Below are positions 20,878 through 30,552 of a stretch of DNA of 64,000 nt, piece by piece. The position numbers and the translations under genes were made by a program. Within the stretch, counting starts at the first letter, position 1. Each line of letters starts with the position of its first letter. The notes under the pieces were generated by a model. It was not told where the DNA came from, did not search any database, and was given only the letters and a program-made list of their open reading frames with translations. The DNA comes from Oerskovia merdavium (GTDB lineage: Bacteria > Actinomycetota > Actinomycetes > Actinomycetales > Cellulomonadaceae): assembly GCF_014836755.1 (NCBI RefSeq), contig NZ_JACSQF010000001.1:167744-231743 (forward strand). Direction: 5' to 3'.

Positions 20878-22129
20878 CGACCGGACTCGCCGCCCCTCCG
20901 CCCCCTGTCTCGGCCCCGGACGCGTCCTCGTCCGCGGTCACCACCGCCTACGTGCCCGCCCCGGTCATCGGCGACGGCACCACGGCCGGCTCGCGCGCAC
21001 GGCGACGGTGGCGTGCCGTGCGCTGGCCGCTCGCGGTCCTGCTCCTCGTCGCGATCGTCGCGGGCCTCGCGGCCCTGTCCCGACCGGCCGTGTCCAGCAC
21101 GCCCCTGGCCCCCGACAACCCGGGCCCCTACGGTGCCCGTGCGCTCGCCCAGGTGCTCGGCGACCAGGGCGTCGAGGTCGCGTACGTGACCACGACCGCG
21201 GACGCGGTCTCCCGGGCCCTCGCCGGGACCACTCTCCTCGTGACCTCGGACCTCGACCTCCTGCCCGAGCAGATCGACGCCCTCCTCGAGACCGAGGCCG
21301 ACCTGGTGCTCGTCGAGCCCGGGTACGACCTGCTCGAGGGTGCGACCGGCGGGACCGCGACCCTGGCCGACGACTGGTCTTCTCCCGACGCCACCCGAGC
21401 CCCGGAGTGCAGCGACCCGGACGCCGTCGCCGCGGGCGCCATCCGCAGCACGGGCTTCGGGCTCACCGCGACCGGGCCCGGTTCCCTCGTCTGCTTCCCG
21501 GGGGACGACAGCCCGCCGGACACCGGCGCGTACCTCGTCCACGAGGGCGAGCGCCGCGTCGTCGCGCTCGACGACGGGACCCTGCTCACCAACGCGAGCA
21601 TCACCGAGGACGGGAACGCCGCGCTCGCGCTGCGCTCGCTCGGACGCCACGAGACCCTCACGTGGTTCGTGCCGAGCCTCACGGACGCCACGATCTCCGA
21701 GGACGTCGGTGCTGGCACCGGCACGCTCCCCCCGTGGGTCTCGGTCGTGCTCGTCCAGCTCCTCGTGGTCGCGTTCTTCGCGGCACTCTGGCGCGGGCGC
21801 CGCCTGGGACGGCTCGTGACCGAGGACCTGCCCGTCGTGGTCCGCGCGTCGGAGACCACGCGAGGACGCGGACGGCTCTACCGGCGCTCCCGCTCGCGCG
21901 GCCACGCGGCCGCGGGCCTGCGGGCCCACAGCGCCGACCGCATGGCCGCACGCCTGGGACTTCCCCGCTCGGCGGCCGCCCCGGCCCTGATCGACGCGAT
22001 CGTCCGTGCCACGCACCGACCGGCCGAGCAGGTCGCGCACCTCCTGTACGGACCACCACCCGCCGACGACGCAGCGCTGCTCGAGCTCGCACGTCACCTT
22101 GACCAGTTGGAGAGCGAGGTCTTCCACCC

Positions 22130-22133
<4 letters not shown>
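20874..22133 (+). CDS. DUF4350 domain-containing membrane protein
   Basis: The 419-residue protein has a membrane segment at about 46-66, an extracytoplasmic DUF4350 domain beginning NPGPYGARALAQVLGDQGVEV, a second membrane segment near 285-305 (SVVLVQLLVVAFFAALW), and a cytoplasmic tail. DUF4350 resembles a GATase-like fold lacking an evident catalytic triad and is regularly found between DUF4129 and MoxR genes in actinobacteria. It is coupled by four-base overlaps to both neighbours. Function is unknown beyond membership of the MoxR cluster. Confidence 0.85.
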
Positions 22134-23284
<1,151 letters not shown>

Positions 23285-23308
23285 GCGCCGGCAGCCTGAA
23301 GGGATGAC

Positions 23309-24601
23309 ATGGCTCTGACGTGGCGTGCCGTCGCGCTGGCCGCCCTCGGGGTGGTGGCGGTCCTCGTCGTGCCCTCGTACGGCACGGTCCTGGTCTGGGC
23401 GCTCGTGGTGGCGCTGCTGTGCGCGCTCGACGTGACCCTGGCGGCCTCCCCGCGGCGGGTCGCGGTCGAACGGCGTGTCCCGGGCTCGGTCCGCCTCACG
23501 GGTCGCGCGACGTCGCAGCTCGTCGTGACGAACCTGACCGGCAGGCGCCTGCGCGCAGTGGTCCGCGACGCCTGGGCCCCCTCGGCGGGCCCGCAGGTCA
23601 ACCGGCACCCCGTCGACCTGCCCCCCGGTGAGTCGGCGCGCCTGACGACCGTGCTGGTGCCCACCCGGCGCGGCGACCGGCTCGCGGACAAGGTCACGAT
23701 CCGCGCCGCGGGACCGCTCGGGCTCGCGGCCCGCCAGGTCTCGCTCGACGTGCCCGGACGTCTGCGCGTCCTGCCCGAGTTCGCGTCGCGCCGGCACCTG
23801 CCGAGCCGGCTCGCCCGCCTGCGCGAGATGGACGGGCGCGCCGCGGTCCAGGTGCGCGGCGAGGGGACCGAGTTCGACTCGCTGCGCGAGTACGTGATCG
23901 GCGACGACGTACGGTCGATCGACTGGCGTGCCTCGGCGCGCCGGGCGGACATGGTCGTGCGCACGTGGCGACCCGAGCGCGACCGTCGCGTCCTGATCGT
24001 GCTCGACACCTCGCGCACGTCCGCGGCCCGCATCGGCGACGAGCCGCGGCTCGACGCGAGCATCGAGGCTGCCCTGCTGCTCTCGGCCCTGGCGGGGAGG
24101 GCCGGCGACCGCGTCGAGCTGTTCGCGTACGACCGCGGGGTGCGCGCCCGCGTCGCAGGTGCGGCGGGCCCGCGGCTCATGCCGGCCCTCGCCGACGCGC
24201 TCGCACCCATCGAGCCCGCGCTGCTCGAGACCGACTGGCCGGGGCTCGTCGGCTCGGTCCACCAGCGCCTCTCGCAGCGCGCGCTCGTGGTCCTGCTCAC
24301 GACGCTCGACCCGGCTGCTGTCGAGACCGGCCTGCTGCCCGTCGTCGGGCAGCTGACCTCCAAGCACCAGGTCGTCGTCGCCTCGGTCGCCGACCCCGAG
24401 GTCGCGGCCCTGCGTGCGGCCAGGGACTCGAGCGCCGACGTCTACGACGCCGCGGCTGCCGCGCGCGTCGAGCTCGAGCGCACGGCGGTGCGGACCGTGC
24501 TCTCGCAGAAGGGCGTCGAGGTGGTCGAGGGGCTGCCCGAGGAGCTCGCGCCGCGGCTCGCCGACACGTACCTCGCGCTCAAGGCGGCCGGGCGGCTGTG
24601 A
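23309..24601 (+). CDS. DUF58 domain-containing membrane protein
   Basis: The 430-residue protein has two membrane spans within residues 8-40, then a soluble part containing the DUF58 signature GTEFDSLREYVIGDDVRSID and an adjoining von Willebrand-like segment with LIVLDTSRTS, where D, S and S could form a MIDAS site. It is the standard partner of MoxR. Together with SpoIIM- and RDD-like proteins nearby it forms the widespread MoxR-DUF58 membrane module, for which roles in envelope or stress functions have been proposed. A hairpin at 24656-24691 ends this unit. Confidence 0.9.
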   Translation: MALTWRAVALAALGVVAVLVVPSYGTVLVWALVVALLCALDVTLAASPRRVAVERRVPGSVRLTGRATSQLVVTNLTGRRLRAVVRDAWAPSAGPQVNRHPVDLPPGESARLTTVLVPTRRGDRLADKVTIRAAGPLGLAARQVSLDVPGRLRVLPEFASRRHLPSRLARLREMDGRAAVQVRGEGTEFDSLREYVIGDDVRSIDWRASARRADMVVRTWRPERDRRVLIVLDTSRTSAARIGDEPRLDASIEAALLLSALAGRAGDRVELFAYDRGVRARVAGAAGPRLMPALADALAPIEPALLETDWPGLVGSVHQRLSQRALVVLLTTLDPAAVETGLLPVVGQLTSKHQVVVASVADPEVAALRAARDSSADVYDAAAAARVELERTAVRTVLSQKGVEVVEGLPEELAPRLADTYLALKAAGRL

Positions 24602-24655
24602 CCGCCGGGCCGCCCGGCCCCGGCAAGACGCCGGCAAGACACGAGCACGGCACCG

Positions 24656-24691
24656 GGGTCTCGCCGGTACTCGTCGGGACCGGCGAGACCC
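24656..24691. terminator. 13-bp hairpin after DUF58 gene
   Basis: GGGTCTCGCCGGT at 24656-24668 pairs exactly with 24679-24691 around a 10-base loop, 55 bases after the DUF58 stop. Likely terminator of the MoxR operon. Confidence 0.65.
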
Positions 24692-24742
24692 GCCGTCACA
24701 GCACCGTCACACGACCCGTCGCACCGCTCCCAGGACGCCGTC

Positions 24743-24748
24743 TAGGCT
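24743..24748 (+). promoter_or_regulatory. -10 element TAGGCT for the small membrane protein gene
   Basis: TAGGCT lies 37 bases before GTG 24786 and after the hairpin that closes the previous unit. The following GAGGAG ribosome-binding site at about 24773-24778 indicates a leadered transcript. Confidence 0.5.
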
Positions 24749-24785
24749 GGTACCTGTCCCGCCCCACCACCCGAGGAGCAGCACC

Positions 24786-24905
24786 GTGCGCCGACCGGCC
24801 ACCTCGCGCGACCGTGAAGCACGCAACCGCCGCGTCGCGATCATCGTGATCTTCGCGCTGTCCGCAACGTTCGTCATCCCCGCGCTCGGCTTCCTGATCT
24901 TCTGA
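24786..24905 (+). CDS. 39-residue single-span membrane peptide
   Basis: GTG 24786 is preceded by GAGGAG at suitable spacing and a TAGGCT -10 element. The product has 16 mainly basic polar residues (RRPATSRDREARNRR) and then one hydrophobic helix ending the chain (VAIIVIFALSATFVIPALGF and three more residues). A charge pattern of this kind places the N-terminus in the cytoplasm. It has its own promoter and a hairpin upstream, so it is not a leftover of DUF58. No family is recognised; candidates are a small regulator of a membrane complex. Confidence 0.6.
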   Translation: MRRPATSRDREARNRRVAIIVIFALSATFVIPALGFLIF

Positions 24906-25006
24906 CGCCGGCCCGAGCAGCGCCGCTGCCGGGAGAGGGCCGGGCGTCGCCCCGGCACGCGCGCCGAGACCTCCCGTCCGTCGGCCCCTCGCGGCAGGAT
25001 GGCCCC

Positions 25007-26221
25007 ATGACCGCCGCCGGCCGCCACGGGCCCACGCTCAGCCTCGACGACCTCAACCGCGCGCTGCTCGCGCGCCAGCACCTGCTGGCCCCGCGCCCTG
25101 CCCCGGCGCCGGGCGTGCCGGTCGGCCCCCGCACCCCGACCCTCGCCGAGGTCGACCATCTCGTGGGGCTCCAGTCGCAGGTCCCCACGACCCCGTACCC
25201 CGGGTTGTGGTCGCGCCTCGACGGGTTCCGCACCGACGACCTCGCGGACCGGTTCCTCGACCGCTCGGTCACGCGCATCGCGGTCATGCGCGGCACGGTC
25301 CACCTCGTCACGGCCGACGACGCCCTCGAGCTGCCGGGCGTGCTGCGCCCGCTGCTCGAGTCGGGTGTGCGGGTGGGCAGCGTCCACGCCAAGGCGCTGG
25401 TCGGCACCGACCTCGACGACGTCGCGGCGGCCGCGCAGGACCTCCTGGCCGAGGGGCCGCTCACCTCGACCGACCTGGGCAGGCTCCTCGGGGAGCGCTG
25501 GCCCGACGTCCACCCCCAGCACCTGGCCTACACGGCCCGCTGCTACCTCCCGCTCGTCCAGGTCACGCCGCGCGGGGTGTGGGGAGCGAGCGGCTCCGGC
25601 ACGACGACGACCTGGACCACGGCCGACGCCTGGACCGAACGACCGAGCCGATCGCTGCGAGACCCCGAAGAACGCTTCGAGGCCCTCGTGCGCCTCGTGC
25701 GGCGCTACCTCGCCGCGTTCGGCCCCGCCACCGTCATGGACGCCCAGCGGTGGTCCGGGCTGACGGGCCTGCGCGACGTCGTCGGGCACCTGCGACCCGA
25801 GCTCTCGACCTTCACCGGGCCCGAGGGCAAGGAGTACCTCGACCTGCCCGGAGCACCACGCCCCGGCGCATCCGCCCCCGCCCCTCTCGCGCTCGTCGCG
25901 GAGTTCGACAACCTCGTGCTGGGCCATGCCGACCGCACGCGCGTCGTGGACGACGTGCGGCGCAGGGCGATCACGACCGTCAACGGCCAGGTGCCCGGGA
26001 CGGTCCTCGTGGACGGCTACGTCGCCGCGACGTGGAAGGTCCGACGGTCCGGTCCCCGGCAGGCCACGACGCCCGACGCGGCCGCGTACCTCGACGTCAC
26101 CCCGCTCGGCCACGTCTTCACGCCCACCCAGCGCGCCGCCCTCGAGGAGCGCGGCGACGAGCTGCTGCGGTTCGTGGCCCCCGAGGCGACCGAGCGCGTG
26201 GTGGCGGTAGGAGCGCAGTAG
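25007..26221 (+). CDS. AlkZ-like winged-helix DNA-binding protein (putative DNA glycosylase)
   Basis: The 404-residue protein is a second HTH_42 superfamily member. The segment HLVGLQSQVPTTPYPGLWSRL carries QSQ at 56-58, the QxQ motif of the AlkZ subgroup rather than the QxD of YcaQ. AlkZ protects the azinomycin B producer by excising crosslinked bases; most homologues are uncharacterised. The C-terminal part (VLVDGYVAATWKV) is typical of the family. ATG 25007 follows the hexamer CAGGAT by six bases, so the mRNA may be leaderless. The gene is convergent with the SpoIIM-like gene, stops separated by three bases. Confidence 0.82.
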   Translation: MTAAGRHGPTLSLDDLNRALLARQHLLAPRPAPAPGVPVGPRTPTLAEVDHLVGLQSQVPTTPYPGLWSRLDGFRTDDLADRFLDRSVTRIAVMRGTVHLVTADDALELPGVLRPLLESGVRVGSVHAKALVGTDLDDVAAAAQDLLAEGPLTSTDLGRLLGERWPDVHPQHLAYTARCYLPLVQVTPRGVWGASGSGTTTTWTTADAWTERPSRSLRDPEERFEALVRLVRRYLAAFGPATVMDAQRWSGLTGLRDVVGHLRPELSTFTGPEGKEYLDLPGAPRPGASAPAPLALVAEFDNLVLGHADRTRVVDDVRRRAITTVNGQVPGTVLVDGYVAATWKVRRSGPRQATTPDAAAYLDVTPLGHVFTPTQRAALEERGDELLRFVAPEATERVVAVGAQ

Positions 26222-26224
26222 GCC

Positions 26225-27214
26225 TCAGGCCGCGACGGGTGCGACGTCCCCTGCATGGTCGGCCGTGAGGTCCCCCGTCTCGCCGGCCTGCACGGCGCGC
26301 CGACCGAGCACGATCGTGTAGACCCAGAACGCCGCGAGCGCGATCGCGCCGATGACGATCTTGAGCCACCACGCCATGCTCGACCCGGTCACGAACCCCT
26401 CGATGATCCCGGAGACCGCAAGGACCACCACGAGCCCGATCGCGATCGTGAAGAGCGCCCGCCCTTCCTCCGCGACGGCCCGCCCGCGGGTGCGCGGCCC
26501 CGGGTCGATCAGGGCCCAGAAGAGTCTCAGCCCGGCGGCCCCTGCGACGAAGATCGCCGTGAGCTCGAGCAGGCCGTGCGGGGCGATGAGCGTGAGGAAC
26601 GTGTCGAGCTCGCCGTAGTACGCCATCATGCCGCCCGTCGACCCGACGCCGACCGCGTTGGCGAACATGATGTACGCCGGGAAGACCCCGGAGATCCCGA
26701 GCGCGATGCACAGCGCGGCGATCCGGGCGTTGTTGGTCCAGACCATCGACGCGAAGCCCGCACCGGGGTCGTAGTAGCTCGCGAAGGCCTCGTCGACGTA
26801 CTGCTCGCGCTGCGCGGGCGTCCCCATCGAGGCGAGCGCGTCGGGGTTCGTGGCGACCCACCACCCCGAGATCACGGCGACGCCCACGAACAGGACCATG
26901 ATCGTCACGGTCCACCACCGGATCCGGTAGAGGGCTGCGGGCACCGAGACGGTCGCGAACCGCACGACGTCACGCCACGCGGGCTCGTGGGCCCCGGCGA
27001 TGCGCGTACGGGCACGCCCGAGCAGGTCGGAGAGCCGCGTGATGAGCACCGGGTCCGGGGCAGCCGAACGGATCGTGGACAGGTGCGTCGCGACCGACTG
27101 GTAGAGGCGGACGAGCTCGTCGGCCTCGGCGCCGTCGAGCGAGCGCTTCTTGGTCAGCTCCTCGAGTCGCGACCACTCGGCGCTGTGCACGGCGTTGAAG
27201 GCATCCAGGTCCAC
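26225..27214 (-). CDS. stage II sporulation protein M-like membrane protein
   Basis: The 329-residue protein has a helical cytoplasmic N-terminal segment (SAEWSRLEELTKKRSLDGAE) and a SpoIIM-type domain with about five membrane spans, including ALCIALGISGVFPAYIMFAN and a GLLELTAIFVAGAAGLRL motif. This family is related to Bacillus SpoIIM but in non-sporulating actinobacteria it travels with RDD, MoxR and DUF58 genes, as here. GTG 27214 was chosen; an ATG further upstream would overlap the promoter region of the RDD gene. The two genes are divergent with 122 bases between starts. Confidence 0.9.
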   Translation of the reverse strand: MDLDAFNAVHSAEWSRLEELTKKRSLDGAEADELVRLYQSVATHLSTIRSAAPDPVLITRLSDLLGRARTRIAGAHEPAWRDVVRFATVSVPAALYRIRWWTVTIMVLFVGVAVISGWWVATNPDALASMGTPAQREQYVDEAFASYYDPGAGFASMVWTNNARIAALCIALGISGVFPAYIMFANAVGVGSTGGMMAYYGELDTFLTLIAPHGLLELTAIFVAGAAGLRLFWALIDPGPRTRGRAVAEEGRALFTIAIGLVVVLAVSGIIEGFVTGSSMAWWLKIVIGAIALAAFWVYTIVLGRRAVQAGETGDLTADHAGDVAPVAA

Positions 27215-27336
27215 GCGGCAACCTTGCCACACCTGGACCCTCCGGGACCGCCCTTGACCTACAGTGGGCCGGACCGCTTCGTGGCCGTCCGCGCGACGGG
27301 GCACGAGGTTCGACGAGGCACGAACGAGGAGCACGA

Positions 27337-28158
27337 GTGCGAGACGGCATCCTGACCGGCGAGGGAGTGGTCCTCGACGCACGACCGGCGTCGTTCGTGA
27401 CGCGCGCCCTGGGGGCCGTGATCGACCTGACGGCGATCGGGATCGTGCTGTTCGCCCTGCTCTTCGCCGCGGCCGGGTCGGCGCTCGACGCGGTGAGCCC
27501 CGAGTTCGCCCCGGCGCTCTGGGCCGTGATCCTGGTCCTCGTCATGGTGGGCATCCCCACCACGGTCGAGACCCTCTCGCGCGGCAGGTCGCTCGGCAAG
27601 CTGGCCCTGGGGATCCGGGTCGTGCGCGACGACGGCGGCCCTGTCCGCTTCCGGCACGCGTTCATCCGTGCGCTCGTGGGCGTGGGCGAGCTCTGGCTGA
27701 CGTTCGGCTCGGTCGCCCTCATCGCGTCGCTGTCGAACGACAAGGGCAAGCGCGTGGGCGACATGCTCGCGGGGACGTACGCGATCCGCGTGCGCGGCGG
27801 CAGGCCGACGTACGCCGCGATCTCCATGCCGCCCTACCTGGCGGCCTGGGCGGTGCACACCGACATGCGCAAGCTCCCGGACGGCCTGGCCCTCGCGGTG
27901 CGTCAGTTCCTGGGCCGCGCGGCCACGCTCAACCCGGCCTCGCGCGTGCGGATCGGGCAGGACCTCGCGGGCCGCATCGAGCGCTACGTGGCCCCCGGCC
28001 CGCCGCCCGGCACGCCCCCCGAGGACTTCCTGTGCGCGGTGCTCGCCGAGCGGCGCAACCGGGACTGGGTCACGGCCCAGCGGGGACAGCAGCTCGCGCA
28101 CGAGCAGGGCGAGATGCTGCACCGGCTGCCGTACTCGGTGCCCGACCCTCGGAGCTGA
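27337..28158 (+). CDS. RDD family membrane protein
   Basis: The 273-residue protein contains an RDD domain at about 14-155: ARPASFVTRALGAVIDL with the family's Arg and Asp, GRSLGKLALGIRVV, and the closing NDKGKRVGDMLAGTYAI. Three to four membrane spans are visible. The C-terminal 100 residues are soluble and extend beyond the RDD domain. Function is unknown, but the pairing with SpoIIM, MoxR and DUF58 is common in actinobacteria. The last 89 bases overlap the 3' end of the oppositely oriented acyltransferase gene, which is unusual. Confidence 0.88.
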   Translation: MRDGILTGEGVVLDARPASFVTRALGAVIDLTAIGIVLFALLFAAAGSALDAVSPEFAPALWAVILVLVMVGIPTTVETLSRGRSLGKLALGIRVVRDDGGPVRFRHAFIRALVGVGELWLTFGSVALIASLSNDKGKRVGDMLAGTYAIRVRGGRPTYAAISMPPYLAAWAVHTDMRKLPDGLALAVRQFLGRAATLNPASRVRIGQDLAGRIERYVAPGPPPGTPPEDFLCAVLAERRNRDWVTAQRGQQLAHEQGEMLHRLPYSVPDPRS

Positions 28159-29542
28159 CCGCCGCGTAGCCGGCCCGCCCGCCGGGCTGGGCCGACCTGG
28201 CCGCCGCGGAATCAGCCGTCCGGGCCGCTGGGGCCTCGAAGCGGCCGAAGACCGCCGCGAGCGCCCCCAGGACGAGCGCCGCGGCTCCGAACCACAGGGG
28301 ACGGCTGGCCCACCAGTCGGCGCTCCACGCCTCGGGCAGCGCCGAGCCCAGCCCGAGCAGCACCACACCGATCACGACGAACATCGCGGTCAGGTGCCAC
28401 AGGTACAGCGTCATGGAGCGCGCTGCGACCCACGTCACGAGCGTCGCGCCTCGTCCGCCCGCCCAGCGCACGACGACGTCGCGCACCGCGAGCGCCACGC
28501 TCACCTGGAGCACCGCGTGGGTCACGGCGAGGGCCGTGGGCGGGCCGAGGTTGGAGATCGCGTCGCCGGGCATCCCGATGAGGCTCAGCGGGTAGGGGCC
28601 CGCGGTGACGAGGCCCGCCATCGCGGCGAGCGACGCCGCGGCCGTGAGCCACAGGGCACGACGCGAGGGCAGCGCGTCTCGGCGCACGAGGTCGACGTAC
28701 GTGATCCCCAGGACGTAGGGCACGGCCCAGCCGAGCAGGACGTTGACGACCGCGACCTGGTCCACGCCGGCACCGAAGCGCAGCGCGTCCACGAGCAGCG
28801 GTGCGGCCACGACGAGCGCGACCAGACGCCACCCCCACGCCCGGTAGGCGCGCAGCAGGGCCGGCGTGACGGCGAGCAGCAGCAGGTAGACCCCGAGGAA
28901 CCACAGGAGCTGGGGCGCGATGCGTGCGACCTGCTGCACCGCCCCCTCCGAGACCCCCAGCGCCGGCAGCACGAGGACCGCGACGGCCCACGTACCGACG
29001 AACGCCGCGACGGGCCTCCAGATGCGCGGCAGCCTGCGTCGGACGACGTCCCACCCGGCCGCGACGACGCCCTGGCGACGTGCGGTCGCGACCGGAGCGG
29101 CGCCGTCGGGTCCTCCGCCCGTGCCGCGCCACAGCTGGTACGCCGCCGACGCGCCCGCCGCGAAGAACAGCAGCGGCAGGACCTGCAGGACCCACGTGAG
29201 GGCCCAGGCGCCGCCGTGCGACAGCGCGTTGCCGATGCCCAGCCGTTCGCCGTCCCACGTGGCCTCGGGCATGAGCCAGTGGACGCTGAGGACCGCGAGG
29301 GTCGCGAGGGCGCGCACGGCGTCGACGAACACGTCGCGCCTGGCGGCGCCGCCGGGCGGCACGGCAGCCCGACGGCGGAGCGTCCGGTCGAGCGGTCCGG
29401 TCGCGGGCGTCTTGCCCGAGACCTGGGCGGGGTGGCGGCCGACGCTGCGGCGAGGGACGCCGTCCGCCGTGCGGTCGGGACGTGCAGCGGGCGGCGCGAG
29501 CGGCCGGGACGGCCGTGCGGAGGGGGCGTCGACGACGGCCAC
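28070..29542 (-). CDS. acyltransferase 3 family integral membrane protein
   Basis: The 490-residue protein has a disordered N-terminal 65 residues, then RRDVFVDAVRALATLAVLSVHWL, the opening of the acyltransferase-3 (OafA/NodX) family, which transfers acyl groups to cell-surface sugars. About ten membrane spans follow. GTG 29542 has GAGGAG at good spacing. The stop at 28070 lies inside the RDD coding region, so the C-terminal 30 residues (Ala/Arg/Pro-rich) are encoded antisense to RDD and probably not conserved. The acceptor is not predictable. Confidence 0.85.
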   Translation of the reverse strand: MAVVDAPSARPSRPLAPPAARPDRTADGVPRRSVGRHPAQVSGKTPATGPLDRTLRRRAAVPPGGAARRDVFVDAVRALATLAVLSVHWLMPEATWDGERLGIGNALSHGGAWALTWVLQVLPLLFFAAGASAAYQLWRGTGGGPDGAAPVATARRQGVVAAGWDVVRRRLPRIWRPVAAFVGTWAVAVLVLPALGVSEGAVQQVARIAPQLLWFLGVYLLLLAVTPALLRAYRAWGWRLVALVVAAPLLVDALRFGAGVDQVAVVNVLLGWAVPYVLGITYVDLVRRDALPSRRALWLTAAASLAAMAGLVTAGPYPLSLIGMPGDAISNLGPPTALAVTHAVLQVSVALAVRDVVVRWAGGRGATLVTWVAARSMTLYLWHLTAMFVVIGVVLLGLGSALPEAWSADWWASRPLWFGAAALVLGALAAVFGRFEAPAARTADSAAARSAQPGGRAGYAAVSSEGRAPSTAAGAASRPARARAAVPAGP

Positions 29543-29671
29543 GGGATGCTCCTCGAGACGGGGATCAGGTTCCCTGTCAGTCTTGAAGATCCCGGTTCGT
29601 CCCAGAATGGGAGCCGCCCCCGAGGCCGTGGAGGCGATCCAGCGAGCCGGTGCGGGGGCTGTCCCCCGGAC

Positions 29672-29787
29672 GCAGGTACCGCCACCTCACGCTCAGTCCC
29701 GCAGGTACCGCCACCTCACGCTCAGTCCCGCAGGTACCGCCACCTCACGCTCAGTCCCGCAGGTACCACCACGTCACGCTCAGTCCC
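29672..29787 (-). repeat. 29-bp minisatellite, four copies
   Basis: Three identical 29-bp units lie at 29672-29700, 29701-29729 and 29730-29758, and a fourth with two substitutions at 29759-29787, followed by a partial copy inside the response-regulator gene. Each unit contains the complement of the last codons of that gene (CTGCGGGACTGA), so the array arose by tandem duplication of the gene's 3' end. There are no spacers, so it is not a CRISPR array. Confidence 0.92.
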
Positions 29788-30439
29788 GCAGGTACCTCAG
29801 TACCGCGAGCACCCGCCGGTGGTCCCCCGCGTCCTGCGGCAGGCCGAGCTTGCCGAAGATCGCCGTCACGTTCTTCTCGACCGCGCCGTACGACAGGAAC
29901 AGGCTCTCCGCGATCGCGGTGTTGGACCGCCCCTGCGCCATGAGCTCGAGCACCTCGCGCTCGCGCGGCGTGAGGCGTCCCAGGCCGTCGTCGAGGCGCG
30001 AGGCGCCCATGAGCTGGCTCACGACCTCGGGGTCCAGGACCGTCTGCCCCGCGGCGATCCGGGTCAGCGCGTCGAGGAACTCGCTCACGTCCGCGACCCG
30101 GTCCTTGAGGAGGTAGCCCACACCCTCAGCGCCGCCCGTGAGCAGGTCGCTCACGAAGCGCGTCTCGACGTACTGCGAGAACAGCAGCACCCCGAGCCCC
30201 GGCGAGGACTCCCGCAGCGCCAGGGCCGCACGCAGACCCTCGTCGGTGAAGGTCGGGGGCATGCGGATGTCGATGATGACGACGTCGGGCAGCTCGCCCA
30301 GGACCCCGAGCCTGCCGACCTCCGCGACGAGCGCGTCCCCGTCGCCGACCGCCGCGACCACCTCGTGGCCGCGGCGCGTGAGCAGCGCGACGAGCCCGTC
30401 GCGCAGGATGACGGAGTCCTCGGCGATGACGAGCCGCAC
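29780..30439 (-). CDS. LuxR/NarL family two-component response regulator
   Basis: The 219-residue regulator has a receiver domain with the acidic pair E7-D8 and phosphoacceptor D57 in VVIIDIRMPP, and a C-terminal LuxR-type HTH at about 153-205 (LTPREREVLELMAQGRSNTA, IAESLFLSYGAVEKNV). It is the partner of the sensor kinase transcribed just upstream, 113 bases away. GTG 30439 starts it. The stop codon lies within the 29-bp tandem repeat array, so the last two codons are repeated downstream without an upstream frame. Target genes are unknown. Confidence 0.95.
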   Translation of the reverse strand: MRLVIAEDSVILRDGLVALLTRRGHEVVAAVGDGDALVAEVGRLGVLGELPDVVIIDIRMPPTFTDEGLRAALALRESSPGLGVLLFSQYVETRFVSDLLTGGAEGVGYLLKDRVADVSEFLDALTRIAAGQTVLDPEVVSQLMGASRLDDGLGRLTPREREVLELMAQGRSNTAIAESLFLSYGAVEKNVTAIFGKLGLPQDAGDHRRVLAVLRYLRD

Positions 30440-30552
30440 GGTGTACCTCTTCTGTGTTCAAGGGTCGGGGTGGAGCGGGAGGCCGCACGGCCGGCGGGCA
30501 GGCAGGCAGTCCCGTGTTCCGGGTCGTGCTCGACCCGGTGGAGCGGACGGGG

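Noticed and set aside
29672..29787. CRISPR-like regular repeats
   Set aside because: The units are contiguous with no spacers and no cas genes are nearby; they are copies of a gene terminus.
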